The notes: a model not told the origin generated them from the sequence alone. DNA of 64,000 bases from Pusillimonas sp. MFBS29 (GCF_020687695.1 NZ_JAJEWL010000008.1:1-64000); one strand, 5' to 3'. Shown: positions 45,545-54,803, counted from the stretch's first letter. Numbers and translations are program-made.

Positions 45545-46165
45545 TCAGTTGGCCGGGTAGTTGTGCCGGTATACCTCTTCACCCATGGCCTGCACTTGCT
45601 GTGCGATCTGCATCCTGAACGGCGTCAGCAATCGCTCGAAACTCTGGTCCGGCTCCAGCAGGGACAGGCTGCGTGCAATCGCTTCGATGGTGGAAACTGC
45701 GCCCGGCTGACGTGTCTTGCGTATGCGGTATTCAGACGGTGCGCCGGGCGGCAGGGTCAATCTGGGCAAGGTATCCAGCACGGGATTGGCCGCCAGAATC
45801 TTGCGTGCCTTGCGCCAGGTTCCATCCGGCACGATAAGCAATGACCGTTCACCTTGAGCCTTAGGAACCAGTGAACGGTCATCTCCCCTGTCGGGAAACA
45901 ACAGCAACGCATGTTCTGCCGACGCAATGATTTCGGCGAGCTGCGGAAAATGCTCGCCCACCAGCAGCCGGGCATTGAGCAGCCCCGCCACAGCCAGACG
46001 TGCGGTGTTCAGGGCGTGATTCGCTTCATCGGGATGCTGCAGCACAAGTACATGCGTGCGGTTGGGCGTGCAGCTTATGTAAGCACACAGGCAATGCGAT
46101 GCAGGCCGCTGGCAATGTTCGCAGCGAGGACGGGGCAGCTTTTTGGTATCCGGCATGCCCGCCAT
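45545..46165 (-). CDS. DTW-domain protein, tRNA acp3U transferase family
   Basis: 206 residues. An N-terminal zinc-like cluster CEHCQRPASHCLC is followed by the SPOUT-related DTW domain: VLVLQHPDEANHALNTAR, then PDGTWRKARKIL (the motif that names the family), LPPGAPSEYRIRKT and STIEAIARSL. TapT/YfiP-type members add 3-amino-3-carboxypropyl to uridine 47 of tRNA from S-adenosylmethionine. Start is ATG 46165, or ATG 46156 three codons later. It is downstream of the hydrolase gene by 42 bases but is probably a stand-alone housekeeping gene. Confidence 0.92.
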   Translation of the reverse strand: MAGMPDTKKLPRPRCEHCQRPASHCLCAYISCTPNRTHVLVLQHPDEANHALNTARLAVAGLLNARLLVGEHFPQLAEIIASAEHALLLFPDRGDDRSLVPKAQGERSLLIVPDGTWRKARKILAANPVLDTLPRLTLPPGAPSEYRIRKTRQPGAVSTIEAIARSLSLLEPDQSFERLLTPFRMQIAQQVQAMGEEVYRHNYPAN

Positions 46166-46207
46166 TCTACAAAACCGTCGGCCAGATCGAACCGTTGCAA
46201 TAAGCGT

Positions 46208-47038
46208 TCAGCCGGCAACGAGCTCCGACAGGCAAAGCCCGGCGGGACTGTTCGGGTCGGCCATGGTCAGCACGATGCTAAGGTGATTCAGGCCTGCTTC
46301 TGTGCGCAACTGGGCATCGTGGCCCTGCGACTGCAGCAACGAAGTGAACTGAACGGCTTGCGTGTGGTACGGCGCAGTATCGTGTTCGGCAAGCATCACG
46401 ATGCGTCGCGGTACAGGCAGTTGCTGCGAAACCATGGGCGTCCAGGCTGCCGCTTCTGCAGGCGTCATTTTGGCTTCGTGCTTCAGGAAGCTGTCTGGAA
46501 TTTCGGCAAGATCATAGATTCCGCTGATCAGCAACAGGCCGCGTAGCGCATGCAGCCCAGCCGGCGGATTTTCTTCAGGGCCGATTGCGGCAAGATAGCT
46601 TGCCAGATGCGCCCCGGCTGAATGGCCGCTGGCCGTGAACCGGGTATGGTCGGCACCCAGCTCGGGTGCCATGGCGACCAAATGCGCCAGCGCCGCCCGC
46701 ACCTGCCCCACGATAGTGCCCAGCCGGGTGCCCGGCATCAGGTCGTAGCCGATGAACGCCGCAATACCGCCGGCAGCCAGCACCGGCGCGGCAACCAGCC
46801 AGTGATCATCCTTGCTGCCTGCACGCCAGTAGCCACCGTGGATGAAGGCGTGCAATGGCGCCCCTTTGGCCGGGCGGGGCGGAAAGACGATGTCGATCCG
46901 CTCGCGCGCACTGGCGCCATAAGGAATGTTGCGGCGTGCCTGGACTCCGGCCGCAAACTCACGTGACCGTGCGGCGGTTTCGGCGATGAGTTCGTCGAAG
47001 TTCGGAATGAAATCGCGATTGCGGTAAAGGTCTGTCAT
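46208..47038 (-). CDS. Alpha/beta hydrolase, kynurenine-formamidase-like
   Basis: 276 residues. Oxyanion motif HGGYWRAGSKDD (HGGxW, as in arylformamidases and carboxylesterases of this branch), nucleophile elbow GHSAGAHLASY, and catalytic His in GLNHLSIV near the end. No signal peptide. The start lies 2 bases after the semialdehyde dehydrogenase stop, so they are co-translated. It could hydrolyse an ester, lactone or formamide that feeds the alcohol and aldehyde dehydrogenases upstream. Kynurenine pathway genes are not nearby, so true KynB function is doubtful. Confidence 0.87.
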   Translation of the reverse strand: MTDLYRNRDFIPNFDELIAETAARSREFAAGVQARRNIPYGASARERIDIVFPPRPAKGAPLHAFIHGGYWRAGSKDDHWLVAAPVLAAGGIAAFIGYDLMPGTRLGTIVGQVRAALAHLVAMAPELGADHTRFTASGHSAGAHLASYLAAIGPEENPPAGLHALRGLLLISGIYDLAEIPDSFLKHEAKMTPAEAAAWTPMVSQQLPVPRRIVMLAEHDTAPYHTQAVQFTSLLQSQGHDAQLRTEAGLNHLSIVLTMADPNSPAGLCLSELVAG

Positions 47039-47040
47039 GA

Positions 47041-48507
47041 TTAAAAGTCTACCGCATAATACTTGGGCTCCATGAACTCGAGGATACCGGTTACACCACC
47101 TTCACGCCCCAGCCCGCTTTGTTTGGCGCCTCCGAAGGGCGCCGCCGGATCCGACATCAGGCCACGGTTGATCGCAATCATGCCCGACTCTATGCCCTTG
47201 CCTACTCGCAAGGCGCGCGACAGGTCACCCGAGTAAACGTAGGCAGCCAGCCCGTATTCAGTATCGTTGGCGAGGCAGATGGCCTCGGCCTCGGTTTCAA
47301 AGCGATAAACAGCGGCTACCGGACCAAAAATTTCGGCGTGGGCAATATCTGCATCGGCGGGGACGTTATCAAGAACCGTAGGCGGGTAGTAATAGCCGTT
47401 ACCCGGCAGCGGTGTACCTCCGGTGTGCAAACGAGCGCCCTGTTCGATGGCGCTGGAAACCAGGCGATCGATCTTGGTCACCGCATTGCTTGTGATCATG
47501 GGACCGACCTGGGTTCGCACGTCGGTGCCCGGACCAACCTGCAACCCTGCCATGCGTTGGGTCAGCCCGGCAACAAAGGCGTCGTGTATGCCCGACTGCA
47601 CGTAGAACCGGTTGGCGGCCGTGCAGGCCTCGCCCGCATTGCGCATTTTGGCGATCATGGCCCCATCAAGGGCTGCCTGAAGATCGGCATCATCGAATAC
47701 CAGGAACGGCGCGTTGCCGCCCAGCTCCATTGAGCACGAGACGACCGACTTCGCAGCTTCGGCCAGCAAAGTGCGCCCGACCCCGGTAGAGCCGGTGAAA
47801 GACAGCTTGCGGACCCTGGGGTCAGCCAGCATGGCGTTGGTGATGGCCGCCGGTTGCCTGGTCGTTAACACATTCACCACGCCTGGCGGTACGCCCGCCT
47901 GGGCGCCCAGCCTGGCCATTGCATAAGCTGTCAGGGGCGTTTCGGACGCCGGCTTCAGAATGACCGTGCAGCCCGCGGCCAGTGCCGGCCCAATCTTGCG
48001 TGTGGCCATTGCCGCCGGAAAGTTCCAGGGGGTTATCAGAACGGCGATACCTATCGGGTCGTGATCGACAAGTATGTGATTGGCACCTGACGGGGCATGG
48101 CGAAATTCACCCGAAATTCGTACCGCCTCTTCGGCATACCAACGGAAGAACTCCGCCGCATAGGCGACCTCGCCGCGTGCATCGGACAACGCCTTGCCAT
48201 TTTCCAGGGAGATCAGAACTGCCAGTTCTTCGGCGTGTTCTGTCATCAGCTGGAACCAGCGGCGCAATACCTCGGCACGCTGGCGGGCCGGGGTTGCGCG
48301 CCAGTTTGCCGCCGCAGCATCGGCGGCGTCGACGGCCCGCAAGGCATCGACGATTGACGCGTCGGGTACCTCGGCCATGACTTCAGCAGTAGACGGATTC
48401 ACAACCGGAATGCCGCTGCCCGGCTGCCATTTTCCGTCTATAAAAAGGCCTTGTGCGTGCAGGGTGGGGTCGGAATAATCCGATGCGGGGGTAGTGGTGT
48501 TTGTCAT
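47041..48507 (-). CDS. NAD(P)-dependent succinate-semialdehyde dehydrogenase-like
   Basis: About 488 residues from ATG 48507 (MTNTTTPASDYS); the open frame upstream lies inside the alcohol dehydrogenase gene. Aldehyde dehydrogenase motifs: LITPWNFPAAMATRKIGPAL, FTGSTGVGRTLL, catalytic Glu in MELGGNAPFLVFDDAD and catalytic C295 in NAGEACTAANRFYV. These and the closing FGGAKQSGLGREGG match GabD-type enzymes. It follows an iron alcohol dehydrogenase by 17 bases; together they can take an omega-hydroxy acid such as 4-hydroxybutyrate to succinate, though other substrates are possible. Confidence 0.9.
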   Translation of the reverse strand: MTNTTTPASDYSDPTLHAQGLFIDGKWQPGSGIPVVNPSTAEVMAEVPDASIVDALRAVDAADAAAANWRATPARQRAEVLRRWFQLMTEHAEELAVLISLENGKALSDARGEVAYAAEFFRWYAEEAVRISGEFRHAPSGANHILVDHDPIGIAVLITPWNFPAAMATRKIGPALAAGCTVILKPASETPLTAYAMARLGAQAGVPPGVVNVLTTRQPAAITNAMLADPRVRKLSFTGSTGVGRTLLAEAAKSVVSCSMELGGNAPFLVFDDADLQAALDGAMIAKMRNAGEACTAANRFYVQSGIHDAFVAGLTQRMAGLQVGPGTDVRTQVGPMITSNAVTKIDRLVSSAIEQGARLHTGGTPLPGNGYYYPPTVLDNVPADADIAHAEIFGPVAAVYRFETEAEAICLANDTEYGLAAYVYSGDLSRALRVGKGIESGMIAINRGLMSDPAAPFGGAKQSGLGREGGVTGILEFMEPKYYAVDF

Positions 48508-48524
48508 TTGATAAGAGTCCTGTC

Positions 48525-49724
48525 TTACTGGATGATGCCGGCATCGCCCACGTAGGCGGCGCGCAGGAGCTTGCGCATGTCGCTGCGATCCAACGGGCGC
48601 GGATTGTTCTGGATAAGCCGTTCTATACCGCAGGACTGCTCGCCCACCCATTCAAGTTGCGCTTCGTCCAGCCCCAGCTCTGCCAGCGTGGCGGGAATGC
48701 CTATGCGCGCAAACAGGCCGGAGATTGCGGGGATGACCTGCGCTGCATTGGAAAGCCCCATGGCACCAGCCATTTGCTGCAGCTCCATGCTTATGGCGGG
48801 ACGATTCCACTGCATGACCCAGGGCATCAGGCAGGCCACGCCAGCACCATGCGCAGTGTGTGTTACGGCGCCAACCGGATACTGAATGGCATGGGCGGCA
48901 GCCGTTCCGGCAACACTGAAAGCCAGCCCAGCAAACGTGGCCCCCTGCATGACCTGAGCCCGGGCAGCCAGATTGCTGCCGTCGGTGCAAGCGGCCTCGA
49001 GCCCCTGCCAAAGCAGCGAGATGGCTCTGAGCGCATACTGGTCGGACAGCATATTCTTGCCAACGAACACCCGTTCCTGCGTTAATGCGGCAGTGACAGG
49101 ACGCCGTGTGGCCGTGAAGGCTTCAATCGCGTGAGTCATGGCGTCAGCACCCGCAATGGCAGTCAGCCCTGGCGGACACGTCAGTGTCAGTTCGGGATCG
49201 CAGATTGCCACGGTGGGAATCAGCTCGGGACTTGATATGCCTATTTTCAAGCTGCGCTGGCTATCGGACAGGACGGCGACCGGCGTAACCTCTGAGCCGG
49301 TTCCGGCTGTGGTCGGAATGGCGATCAGCGGCAAAATCGGGCCTGGTACTTTCAGCTCGCCATAATAGTCTTCAGGCTTGCCGCCATGGGTCAGAAGCAA
49401 TGCAAGACATTTCGCCATATCAAGGCATGAGCCACCACCCACCCCAATGACCAGGTCGGGAGCAAAATCGCGGGCCGCTTCGGCAGCTACCACGGTACTT
49501 TCAGCCGGCACATCCGGCAAGGTTCCGCTTTCAATTCTTAGTGTCAGGCCATGTTGTTCAAGATCGGCAACAAGAGACTGAAAGTATGCATCACCGGCCA
49601 GTCGCTGATCGGTAACGACCAGCGCACGCCGACCCAGCCGCTTCGCCACCAGCCCCAACACCCTGCGTTGCCCGCTGCCCACTATAAGCTCGCGCGGCGA
49701 CCTGATGGTCCCGAAGTCATCCAT
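48525..49724 (-). CDS. Iron-containing alcohol dehydrogenase (group III)
   Basis: 399 residues. NAD-binding part with GVGGGSCLDMAKCLALLL and PTTAGTGSEVTPVAVL. Metal ligands: Asp and His in DAMTHAIEAF, His in AHAIQYPVGA, and His in HTAHGAGVACLMP. AGGAG precedes ATG 49724. Family members include 4-hydroxybutyrate, 1,3-propanediol and maleylacetate-reductase relatives. The following semialdehyde dehydrogenase favours a hydroxy-acid substrate. It diverges from a GntR regulator across 139 bases. Confidence 0.92.
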   Translation of the reverse strand: MDDFGTIRSPRELIVGSGQRRVLGLVAKRLGRRALVVTDQRLAGDAYFQSLVADLEQHGLTLRIESGTLPDVPAESTVVAAEAARDFAPDLVIGVGGGSCLDMAKCLALLLTHGGKPEDYYGELKVPGPILPLIAIPTTAGTGSEVTPVAVLSDSQRSLKIGISSPELIPTVAICDPELTLTCPPGLTAIAGADAMTHAIEAFTATRRPVTAALTQERVFVGKNMLSDQYALRAISLLWQGLEAACTDGSNLAARAQVMQGATFAGLAFSVAGTAAAHAIQYPVGAVTHTAHGAGVACLMPWVMQWNRPAISMELQQMAGAMGLSNAAQVIPAISGLFARIGIPATLAELGLDEAQLEWVGEQSCGIERLIQNNPRPLDRSDMRKLLRAAYVGDAGIIQ

Positions 49725-49774
49725 GGTTTATCTCCTGTTGTTCTTGGAATTCTTATATCAACATCATATATCAG

Positions 49775-49786
49775 ATCGTATACGAT
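49775..49786. promoter_or_regulatory. Candidate GntR operator
   Basis: ATCGTATACGAT is a perfect 12-base palindrome in the AT-rich divergent gap between the iron alcohol dehydrogenase and the GntR gene. Its GTATAC core is common in FadR-subfamily operators. It would place both divergent operons under the adjacent GntR protein. Assigned by position and symmetry. Confidence 0.5.
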
Positions 49787-49863
49787 ATTGTATTTGACAT
49801 TTGATATCTTATTTGCCATGATTCGAGCATGTCAAGGACAACTTACGGACCGTTACCACCACT

Positions 49864-50547
49864 ATGACAGCGCAACGAGAAAAACAGCCACGCGCATCTC
49901 TACGCCCTACCAGCGTGGTAGATAGTGTGTACGACAACATCTACGAACAACTGATGTCGCTGACCATCGCTCCTGGAGCCCGCATTCCGATCGATGTGCT
50001 CGCGCGCGACCTGAACGTTTCCCAAACGCCGATCCGGGAAGCGCTCTCCCGGCTCGAACGCGAGGGCCTGGTACAAAAAGCGCACCTCATCGGTTATAGC
50101 GCCGCCCCTCAGCTGGATCGCAAGCAGTTCGAAGACTTGTTCAACTTTCGCCTGCTGATCGAACCCGAAGGCGCACGCCTGGCCGCCTTGAACATGACGC
50201 CTGCCAGCCTGAATCACATTGAAGAAATTGCCGCCGACATGGCTCATGGCGCAACACCCGTAGACCGCACCAGCCGCTATTCACGCTTTGCCCGTACCGA
50301 TGCGCAGTTTCACGACGAAATCCTTCGTATCGCGGGTAATGAAGTGATCCGTTCAACACTGTTCAATCAGCACGTCCATCTGCATTTGTTCCGCCTGATG
50401 TTCCATAGCCGCGTTACTCAGGAAGCCCTTGAAGAACACGAGGACCTGATGGCGGCTTTTCGGGAAGGCGACGCCAACGCTGCAGAAGCGGCAATGCGCA
50501 AGCACATCGAGCGCTCGCGCGATCGCCTGATGCTGGCCTTCGAATGA
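49864..50547 (+). CDS. GntR-family regulator, FCD type
   Basis: 227 residues. Winged HTH about 18-85 (VYDNIYEQLMSLTIAPG, DLNVSQTPIREALSRLEREGLV). C-terminal FCD domain about 95-222 with the metal/ligand residues typical of the class: D in ARTDAQFHDEIL, H in NQHVHLHLFR, and H in EALEEHEDLMAAF. ATG 49864 lacks a clear ribosome-binding site. It overlaps the ABC ATPase gene by four bases (ATGA), so regulator and transporter are one transcript. Probable autoregulation. Confidence 0.93.
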   Translation: MTAQREKQPRASLRPTSVVDSVYDNIYEQLMSLTIAPGARIPIDVLARDLNVSQTPIREALSRLEREGLVQKAHLIGYSAAPQLDRKQFEDLFNFRLLIEPEGARLAALNMTPASLNHIEEIAADMAHGATPVDRTSRYSRFARTDAQFHDEILRIAGNEVIRSTLFNQHVHLHLFRLMFHSRVTQEALEEHEDLMAAFREGDANAAEAAMRKHIERSRDRLMLAFE

Positions 50548-52136
50548 ACACCGGCACTGCCCTTCCCTCATCCATTGACGCACAAGCGGTCATGGACACC
50601 TCTGCGCCATCAACACTGGCAACATCGGAATTGTCCAAGGCTTACGGCCCCATCACTGTGCTGTCGGTCGTCACGCTCGACATCCATGCAGGGGAAGTCC
50701 ATGCCGTCATCGGCGAGAACGGCGCGGGGAAGTCAACCCTGATGAAGCTGCTGTCGGGCTATGTCAGCCCCACGGCGGGCCACCTGCTCCTGAACGGACA
50801 AGCCATCGAGTTTGCCGATGCCTCGGCAGCAGAAGCGGCAGGCGTAGTACTGGTCCACCAGGAAATCCTGCTGGCACCCGACCTCACGGTCGCTGAAAAC
50901 CTTTTTCTGGGCCGCGAATTGTCGCGTGGCTTCATGGTTGATGATCGCAGCATGAACCAGCGCACCGCCCAGGTGCTGGCTTCTATCGGCGCGCATTGCG
51001 GGCCACGCGATCTTGTAGGCGAACTGCCGCTGGCACAGCGGCAATTGGTACAAATCGCCAGGGCTCTGCTAGAGCCACGCAAGGTCGTAATCTTCGACGA
51101 ACCTACCGCCGTGCTGGCCAACGACGAAGTGGCGGCGCTGCTGAACGTCGTGCGCGGGCTGAAGGCACAAGGCGTGGCCGTCCTGTATATCTCACATCGC
51201 CTGGATGAAGTCGAAGCGCTGGCCGACCGCATCACCATACTTCGCGACGGAAAGATGATAGGCACCTGGCCGGCAACCGAGCTGTCTCAACGCCAGATGG
51301 CCGAACTTATGGTCGGTCGCCAGCTCGACGTGCTCTATCCGCCCAAGCGCCAAAGATCTACCGGCGATCCCCTGCTCGTTGTCGAGCAGCTGTCTGTAGA
51401 TCATGGTGCGGTACAGGCCAGCCTGACCGTCAGACCCGGCGAGGTACTGGGCATCGGTGGCATGATAGGTTCAGGCAGGACCGAGCTCTTTGAGGGCCTG
51501 ATGGGTCTGCGTCCGGCCCATGCACAACATATCGAACTAAACGGGCAAGCCATCCGGCAACGCACGGTCAGCAGCTGGCAGGAACATGGCCTGGTCTATC
51601 TGACCGAAGACCGCAAGGGCAAAGGCCTGCTGCTTGACGAACCCCTGGCACCCAACCTGACACTTCAGGCTCTGGACCGGATCCACCCGAACCTTGCTCT
51701 GGATTACCGCCAAGAGATCGCCGCATTGGAAACGGCCGTAAGCAGCTACGACATCCGCGTTGGCTCCATCCACCTCGATGTCGGCCAACTATCGGGCGGC
51801 AATCAGCAAAAACTGCTGCTCGCAAAAATATTGATGGCCAACCCTTCGGTCGTCATCATCGACGAGCCGACACGCGGCATCGACATTGGCAACAAGAGCC
51901 AGATATACGAATTCATCGACCAGCTGGTTCGGTCCGGCAAGGCCTGCATTGTGATTTCCTCAGAACTGCCCGAACTGGTCGGCCTGTCCGATCGGGTACT
52001 GGTAATGCGTGCAGGACATATCGTGACCGAGCTTACAGAAAAACAAATAACAGAAGAAAACGTCGTCTATGCGGCGACGAGCACCGAAGGAGACAACCCT
52101 GATGACAAGCGCGACCACGCCTATCGCGACAGCTGA
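50544..52136 (+). CDS. Ribose-type sugar ABC transporter ATPase (RbsA-like)
   Basis: 530 residues with two nucleotide-binding domains. Domain 1: Walker [18 protein letters not shown], signature LPLAQRQLVQIARALL (degenerate), Walker B VVIFDEPTAVL. Domain 2 (from about 270): the first Walker A is replaced by GGMIGSGRTELFEGL, signature LSGGNQQKLLLAKIL, Walker B VVIIDEPTRGIDIG. This asymmetry is standard for the CUT2 class. It overlaps the permease gene by 35 bases. Confidence 0.93.
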   Translation: MNTGTALPSSIDAQAVMDTSAPSTLATSELSKAYGPITVLSVVTLDIHAGEVHAVIGENGAGKSTLMKLLSGYVSPTAGHLLLNGQAIEFADASAAEAAGVVLVHQEILLAPDLTVAENLFLGRELSRGFMVDDRSMNQRTAQVLASIGAHCGPRDLVGELPLAQRQLVQIARALLEPRKVVIFDEPTAVLANDEVAALLNVVRGLKAQGVAVLYISHRLDEVEALADRITILRDGKMIGTWPATELSQRQMAELMVGRQLDVLYPPKRQRSTGDPLLVVEQLSVDHGAVQASLTVRPGEVLGIGGMIGSGRTELFEGLMGLRPAHAQHIELNGQAIRQRTVSSWQEHGLVYLTEDRKGKGLLLDEPLAPNLTLQALDRIHPNLALDYRQEIAALETAVSSYDIRVGSIHLDVGQLSGGNQQKLLLAKILMANPSVVIIDEPTRGIDIGNKSQIYEFIDQLVRSGKACIVISSELPELVGLSDRVLVMRAGHIVTELTEKQITEENVVYAATSTEGDNPDDKRDHAYRDS

Positions 52137-53091
52137 AGCACCCCGGCGCATCCGCTGGGCGACTATGGGGCCTTTCATTGCGCTGGGCATCGTATTGCTG
52201 GTCGGCACGATGCTCAACCCCAACTTTGCGACAGCCACCAACCTGGCCAACGTCGTCACCCGCTCAGCCTTCATTGCCATTATCGCGGTAGGAGCAACCT
52301 TTGTGATCTCGTCGCGCTGCCTGGACTTGTCTGTCGGGTCCATGATGGCATTCGTCACCGGCATCATGATCCTCACCATGAACCAGCTTGAACCTTCCAT
52401 GGGTGCAAACGCCATTTTCGTTGGTGCCGCAGTAGGTTTGCTGGCAGGCGCTGCCTGCGGCTTGCTGAACGGGTTGATTGTCACCGTAGGCAAGATCGAA
52501 CCCTTTATCGTCACACTGGGCACGATGGGAATTTTCCGTGCACTGATCACGTGGATGGCCGATGGCGGATCCATCCCCATGGAACGTTCATTGCGCGAAC
52601 CTTATCGGCCCGTCTATTTCGGCGATGTACTGGGCATACCCATTCCAGTGCTCATTACTCTGGCCGTCGCCCTTGTCGGCGCCTTCATCCTGTATCGCAC
52701 GAAATACGGACGCCGCTGCATGGCTACCGGTTCAAACGCCGAAGTGGCCCGTTTCTCGGGCGTGTCCGTCACCAAGGTTCGTACCATGGCCTTTGTAATC
52801 CAGGGGCTATGTGTGGCCATTGCGGCAATCTGCTACATCCCCCGGCTTGGCGCGGCCACTCCCACAACCGGACAGCTCTGGGAACTGCATGTGATCACCG
52901 CCGTAGTAATTGGCGGCACACTGCTGCGCGGCGGCAAGGCAAGAATCTGGGGCACCGTCGCAGGTGCGCTGATACTGGAAGTGATTGCCAACCTGATGGT
53001 GCTGTCCAACATGGTTTCCGAATACCTCGTCGCAGCCGTGCAAGGGGTGATCATCATCCTTGCCATGCTGGCACATCGCTTTATCAAGTAA
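52102..53091 (+). CDS. Ribose-type ABC transporter permease (RbsC-like)
   Basis: About 329 residues from ATG 52102 (MTSATTPIATAE), with AAGGAGA upstream; the frame is open 11 codons earlier within the ATPase gene. About eight to ten membrane segments. BPD_transp_2 features: VGATFVISSRCLDLSVGSMMA, LNGLIVTVGKIEPFIVTLGTM, ATGSNAEVARFSGVSV (ATPase-contacting loop) and GGTLLRGGKARIWGTVAGAL. It forms the membrane pore for the receptor at 53157. Confidence 0.93.
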   Translation: MTSATTPIATAEAPRRIRWATMGPFIALGIVLLVGTMLNPNFATATNLANVVTRSAFIAIIAVGATFVISSRCLDLSVGSMMAFVTGIMILTMNQLEPSMGANAIFVGAAVGLLAGAACGLLNGLIVTVGKIEPFIVTLGTMGIFRALITWMADGGSIPMERSLREPYRPVYFGDVLGIPIPVLITLAVALVGAFILYRTKYGRRCMATGSNAEVARFSGVSVTKVRTMAFVIQGLCVAIAAICYIPRLGAATPTTGQLWELHVITAVVIGGTLLRGGKARIWGTVAGALILEVIANLMVLSNMVSEYLVAAVQGVIIILAMLAHRFIK

Positions 53092-53156
53092 CCGCCAACA
53101 AAGAGCGGGTTTGTTTCACAAGTAGAAAAAATAACGACCATAACCAGGAGAAAGAA

Positions 53157-54119
53157 ATGACGTCTATTACAAAGCGGGCACTTGGTTTGCTGTCTGCCGC
53201 CACTCTTGCGGCACTGACCACCACCGGTGCCTTGGCGCAAGATAAAACGACAATTGCCGTATCAATACCTGCCGCTACCCACGGCTGGACCGGAGGTGTT
53301 GTCTATCACGCGGAACAGGCTGCCAAAGAGATTAAGGCAGCGTTTCCAAATATTGATGTCGTGGTAAAGACCTCGCCCTCGGCGACAGCGCAGGTATCGG
53401 CGCTCGAAGACCTTTCGGCCAGCAAGCAGCTCGATGCCTTGGTCATCCTGCCCTTTACCTCTGAGGAACTGACCGGCCCCGTCGAGCAGGTCAAGGCAGG
53501 CGGCACCTTTGTCACGGTGGTTGACCGCGGCCTGACCGACTCATCAATACATGATCTGTATGTCGCCGGTGACAACATTGCCGTAGGAGCGAATACCGCA
53601 ACCTGGCTGGCTGAAAAGCTGGGCAATAAAGGCAATATCGTGGTGCTGCGCGGCATCCCGACCGTGATCGACGATGAACGCATCAAGGGCTTCACCGATG
53701 TAATCAAGGGCACAGACATCAAGATCCTGGATATCCAGTACGCCAACTGGAACCAGGACCAGGCCTTTACACTGATGCAGGATTATCTGGCCAAATATCC
53801 GCATATCGACGCCGTCTGGGCCAACGATGACGACATGCTGCTGGGCGTAAGGGAAGCAATCAAAGAGTCCGGCCGCAAAGAAATCAAATATGCGCTTGGC
53901 GGTAATGGCATGAAAGAGGTTATAGAACTGGTCAAGGCCAAGAACGCCATGACCCCGATCTCGACGCCCTATCCCCCTTCAATGATCAAGTCGGCCATCT
54001 ACATGACCACAGCACAGTTTGTCGGACAAGCGCCCATGCGCGGCACCTTCAAGCTCGATGCGCCGCTGATCACTCCCGAGAACGCCGATCAGTTCTATTT
54101 TCCCGAAAGTCCGTTTTAA
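53157..54119 (+). CDS. Sugar ABC transporter substrate-binding protein (RbsB-like)
   Basis: About 320 residues from ATG 53157, with CAGGAGAAAG just upstream. The frame is open back to about 52551, but that part overlaps the permease gene in another phase and is not real. Signal peptide ending TTTGALA. Peripla_BP_4 features: IAVSIPAATHGWTGGVVYHAE, LVILPFTSEELTG, VDRGLTDSSIH and VWANDDDMLLGVREAI. CUT2-class receptors bind pentoses, hexoses, polyols and also autoinducer-2 or purines. The linked alcohol and aldehyde dehydrogenases suggest a polyol or hydroxy compound (inference). Confidence 0.92.
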   Translation: MTSITKRALGLLSAATLAALTTTGALAQDKTTIAVSIPAATHGWTGGVVYHAEQAAKEIKAAFPNIDVVVKTSPSATAQVSALEDLSASKQLDALVILPFTSEELTGPVEQVKAGGTFVTVVDRGLTDSSIHDLYVAGDNIAVGANTATWLAEKLGNKGNIVVLRGIPTVIDDERIKGFTDVIKGTDIKILDIQYANWNQDQAFTLMQDYLAKYPHIDAVWANDDDMLLGVREAIKESGRKEIKYALGGNGMKEVIELVKAKNAMTPISTPYPPSMIKSAIYMTTAQFVGQAPMRGTFKLDAPLITPENADQFYFPESPF

Positions 54120-54126
54120 TGACACA

Positions 54127-54148
54127 CGGCCGGGCCACGGCCCGGTCG
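54127..54148 (+). promoter_or_regulatory. Intercistronic hairpin after the RbsB-like gene
   Basis: CGGCCGGGC and GCCCGGTCG pair over nine positions (one G-U) around a four-base loop, 7 bases past the receptor stop and 22 before the DJ-1/PfpI gene. No T-tract, so transcription into the next gene is probably reduced but not ended. Confidence 0.55.
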
Positions 54149-54170
54149 TCTTAGCAACCAGGAGGACAAC

Positions 54171-54758
54171 ATGAGTGGCAAAAAGATTCTTATGCTCTGC
54201 GGTGAGTTCACCGAAGAATATGAAATTTATGTATTTCAACAAGGTATGGAAGCGGTCGGGCATACCGTTCATGTCGTCTGCCCCGACAAGAAAGCAGGCG
54301 AGATGATCCAGACCTCCCTGCACGATTTTGAAGGGCACCAGACATATATCGAACGGTTCGGCCACCTGGCCGAAATCAACAAGACATTTTCGGAAGTAAA
54401 CCTGGACGAATATGATGCGGTGTATTGCGCCGGCGGACGCGGACCGGAATATATCCGTACAGACAAACGCATACAGGCCATGGTGCGCCACTTCCATGAG
54501 CAGCAAAAGCCCATCTTCACCATCTGCCACGGCGTGCAGATCCTTGTGGCCGTAGATGGTGTGGTCCGTGGAAAAAAAGTAGCGGCGCTGGGCGCTTGCG
54601 AACCCGAGGTCATTCTTGCCGGCGGCACCTACATAGATGTGAAGCCGCATGAAGCCTACGTCGATGGCACTATGGTTTCGGCAAAAGGCTGGACCGGCCT
54701 GGCCGCATTTATGCGCGAATGCCTGAAAGTGCTTGGAACAACCATCACCCATTCTTGA
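54171..54758 (+). CDS. DJ-1/PfpI-family protein
   Basis: 195 residues, with CAGGAGG before ATG 54171. Single PfpI domain: KKILMLCGEFTEEYE with the conserved acid, YCAGGRGPEYI, and the nucleophile elbow TICHGVQIL with the reactive Cys next to His. Family members act as glyoxalase III, deglycase-like or amidase-like enzymes, or chaperones. Here it ends the GntR-ABC transporter operon, so it may modify the imported compound or clear a reactive aldehyde made by the divergent dehydrogenases (inference). A strong terminator follows. Confidence 0.9.
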   Translation: MSGKKILMLCGEFTEEYEIYVFQQGMEAVGHTVHVVCPDKKAGEMIQTSLHDFEGHQTYIERFGHLAEINKTFSEVNLDEYDAVYCAGGRGPEYIRTDKRIQAMVRHFHEQQKPIFTICHGVQILVAVDGVVRGKKVAALGACEPEVILAGGTYIDVKPHEAYVDGTMVSAKGWTGLAAFMRECLKVLGTTITHS

Positions 54759-54771
54759 CACCGGTAGCTTC

Positions 54772-54803
54772 ACAAGCCCCGCAGATACGGGGCTTGTTTC
54801 ATT
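54772..54803 (+). terminator. Rho-independent terminator after DJ-1/PfpI gene
   Basis: ACAAGCCCCG (54772-54781) and CGGGGCTTGT (54788-54797) form a perfect ten-base stem with a six-base loop, followed by TTCATT. It ends the operon that starts with the GntR gene. Confidence 0.85.

Noticed and set aside
52551-53156. Extension of the RbsB-like frame upstream by about 200 codons
   Set aside because: It lies inside the permease gene in another phase. The signal peptide and CAGGAGAAAG site place the start at 53157.
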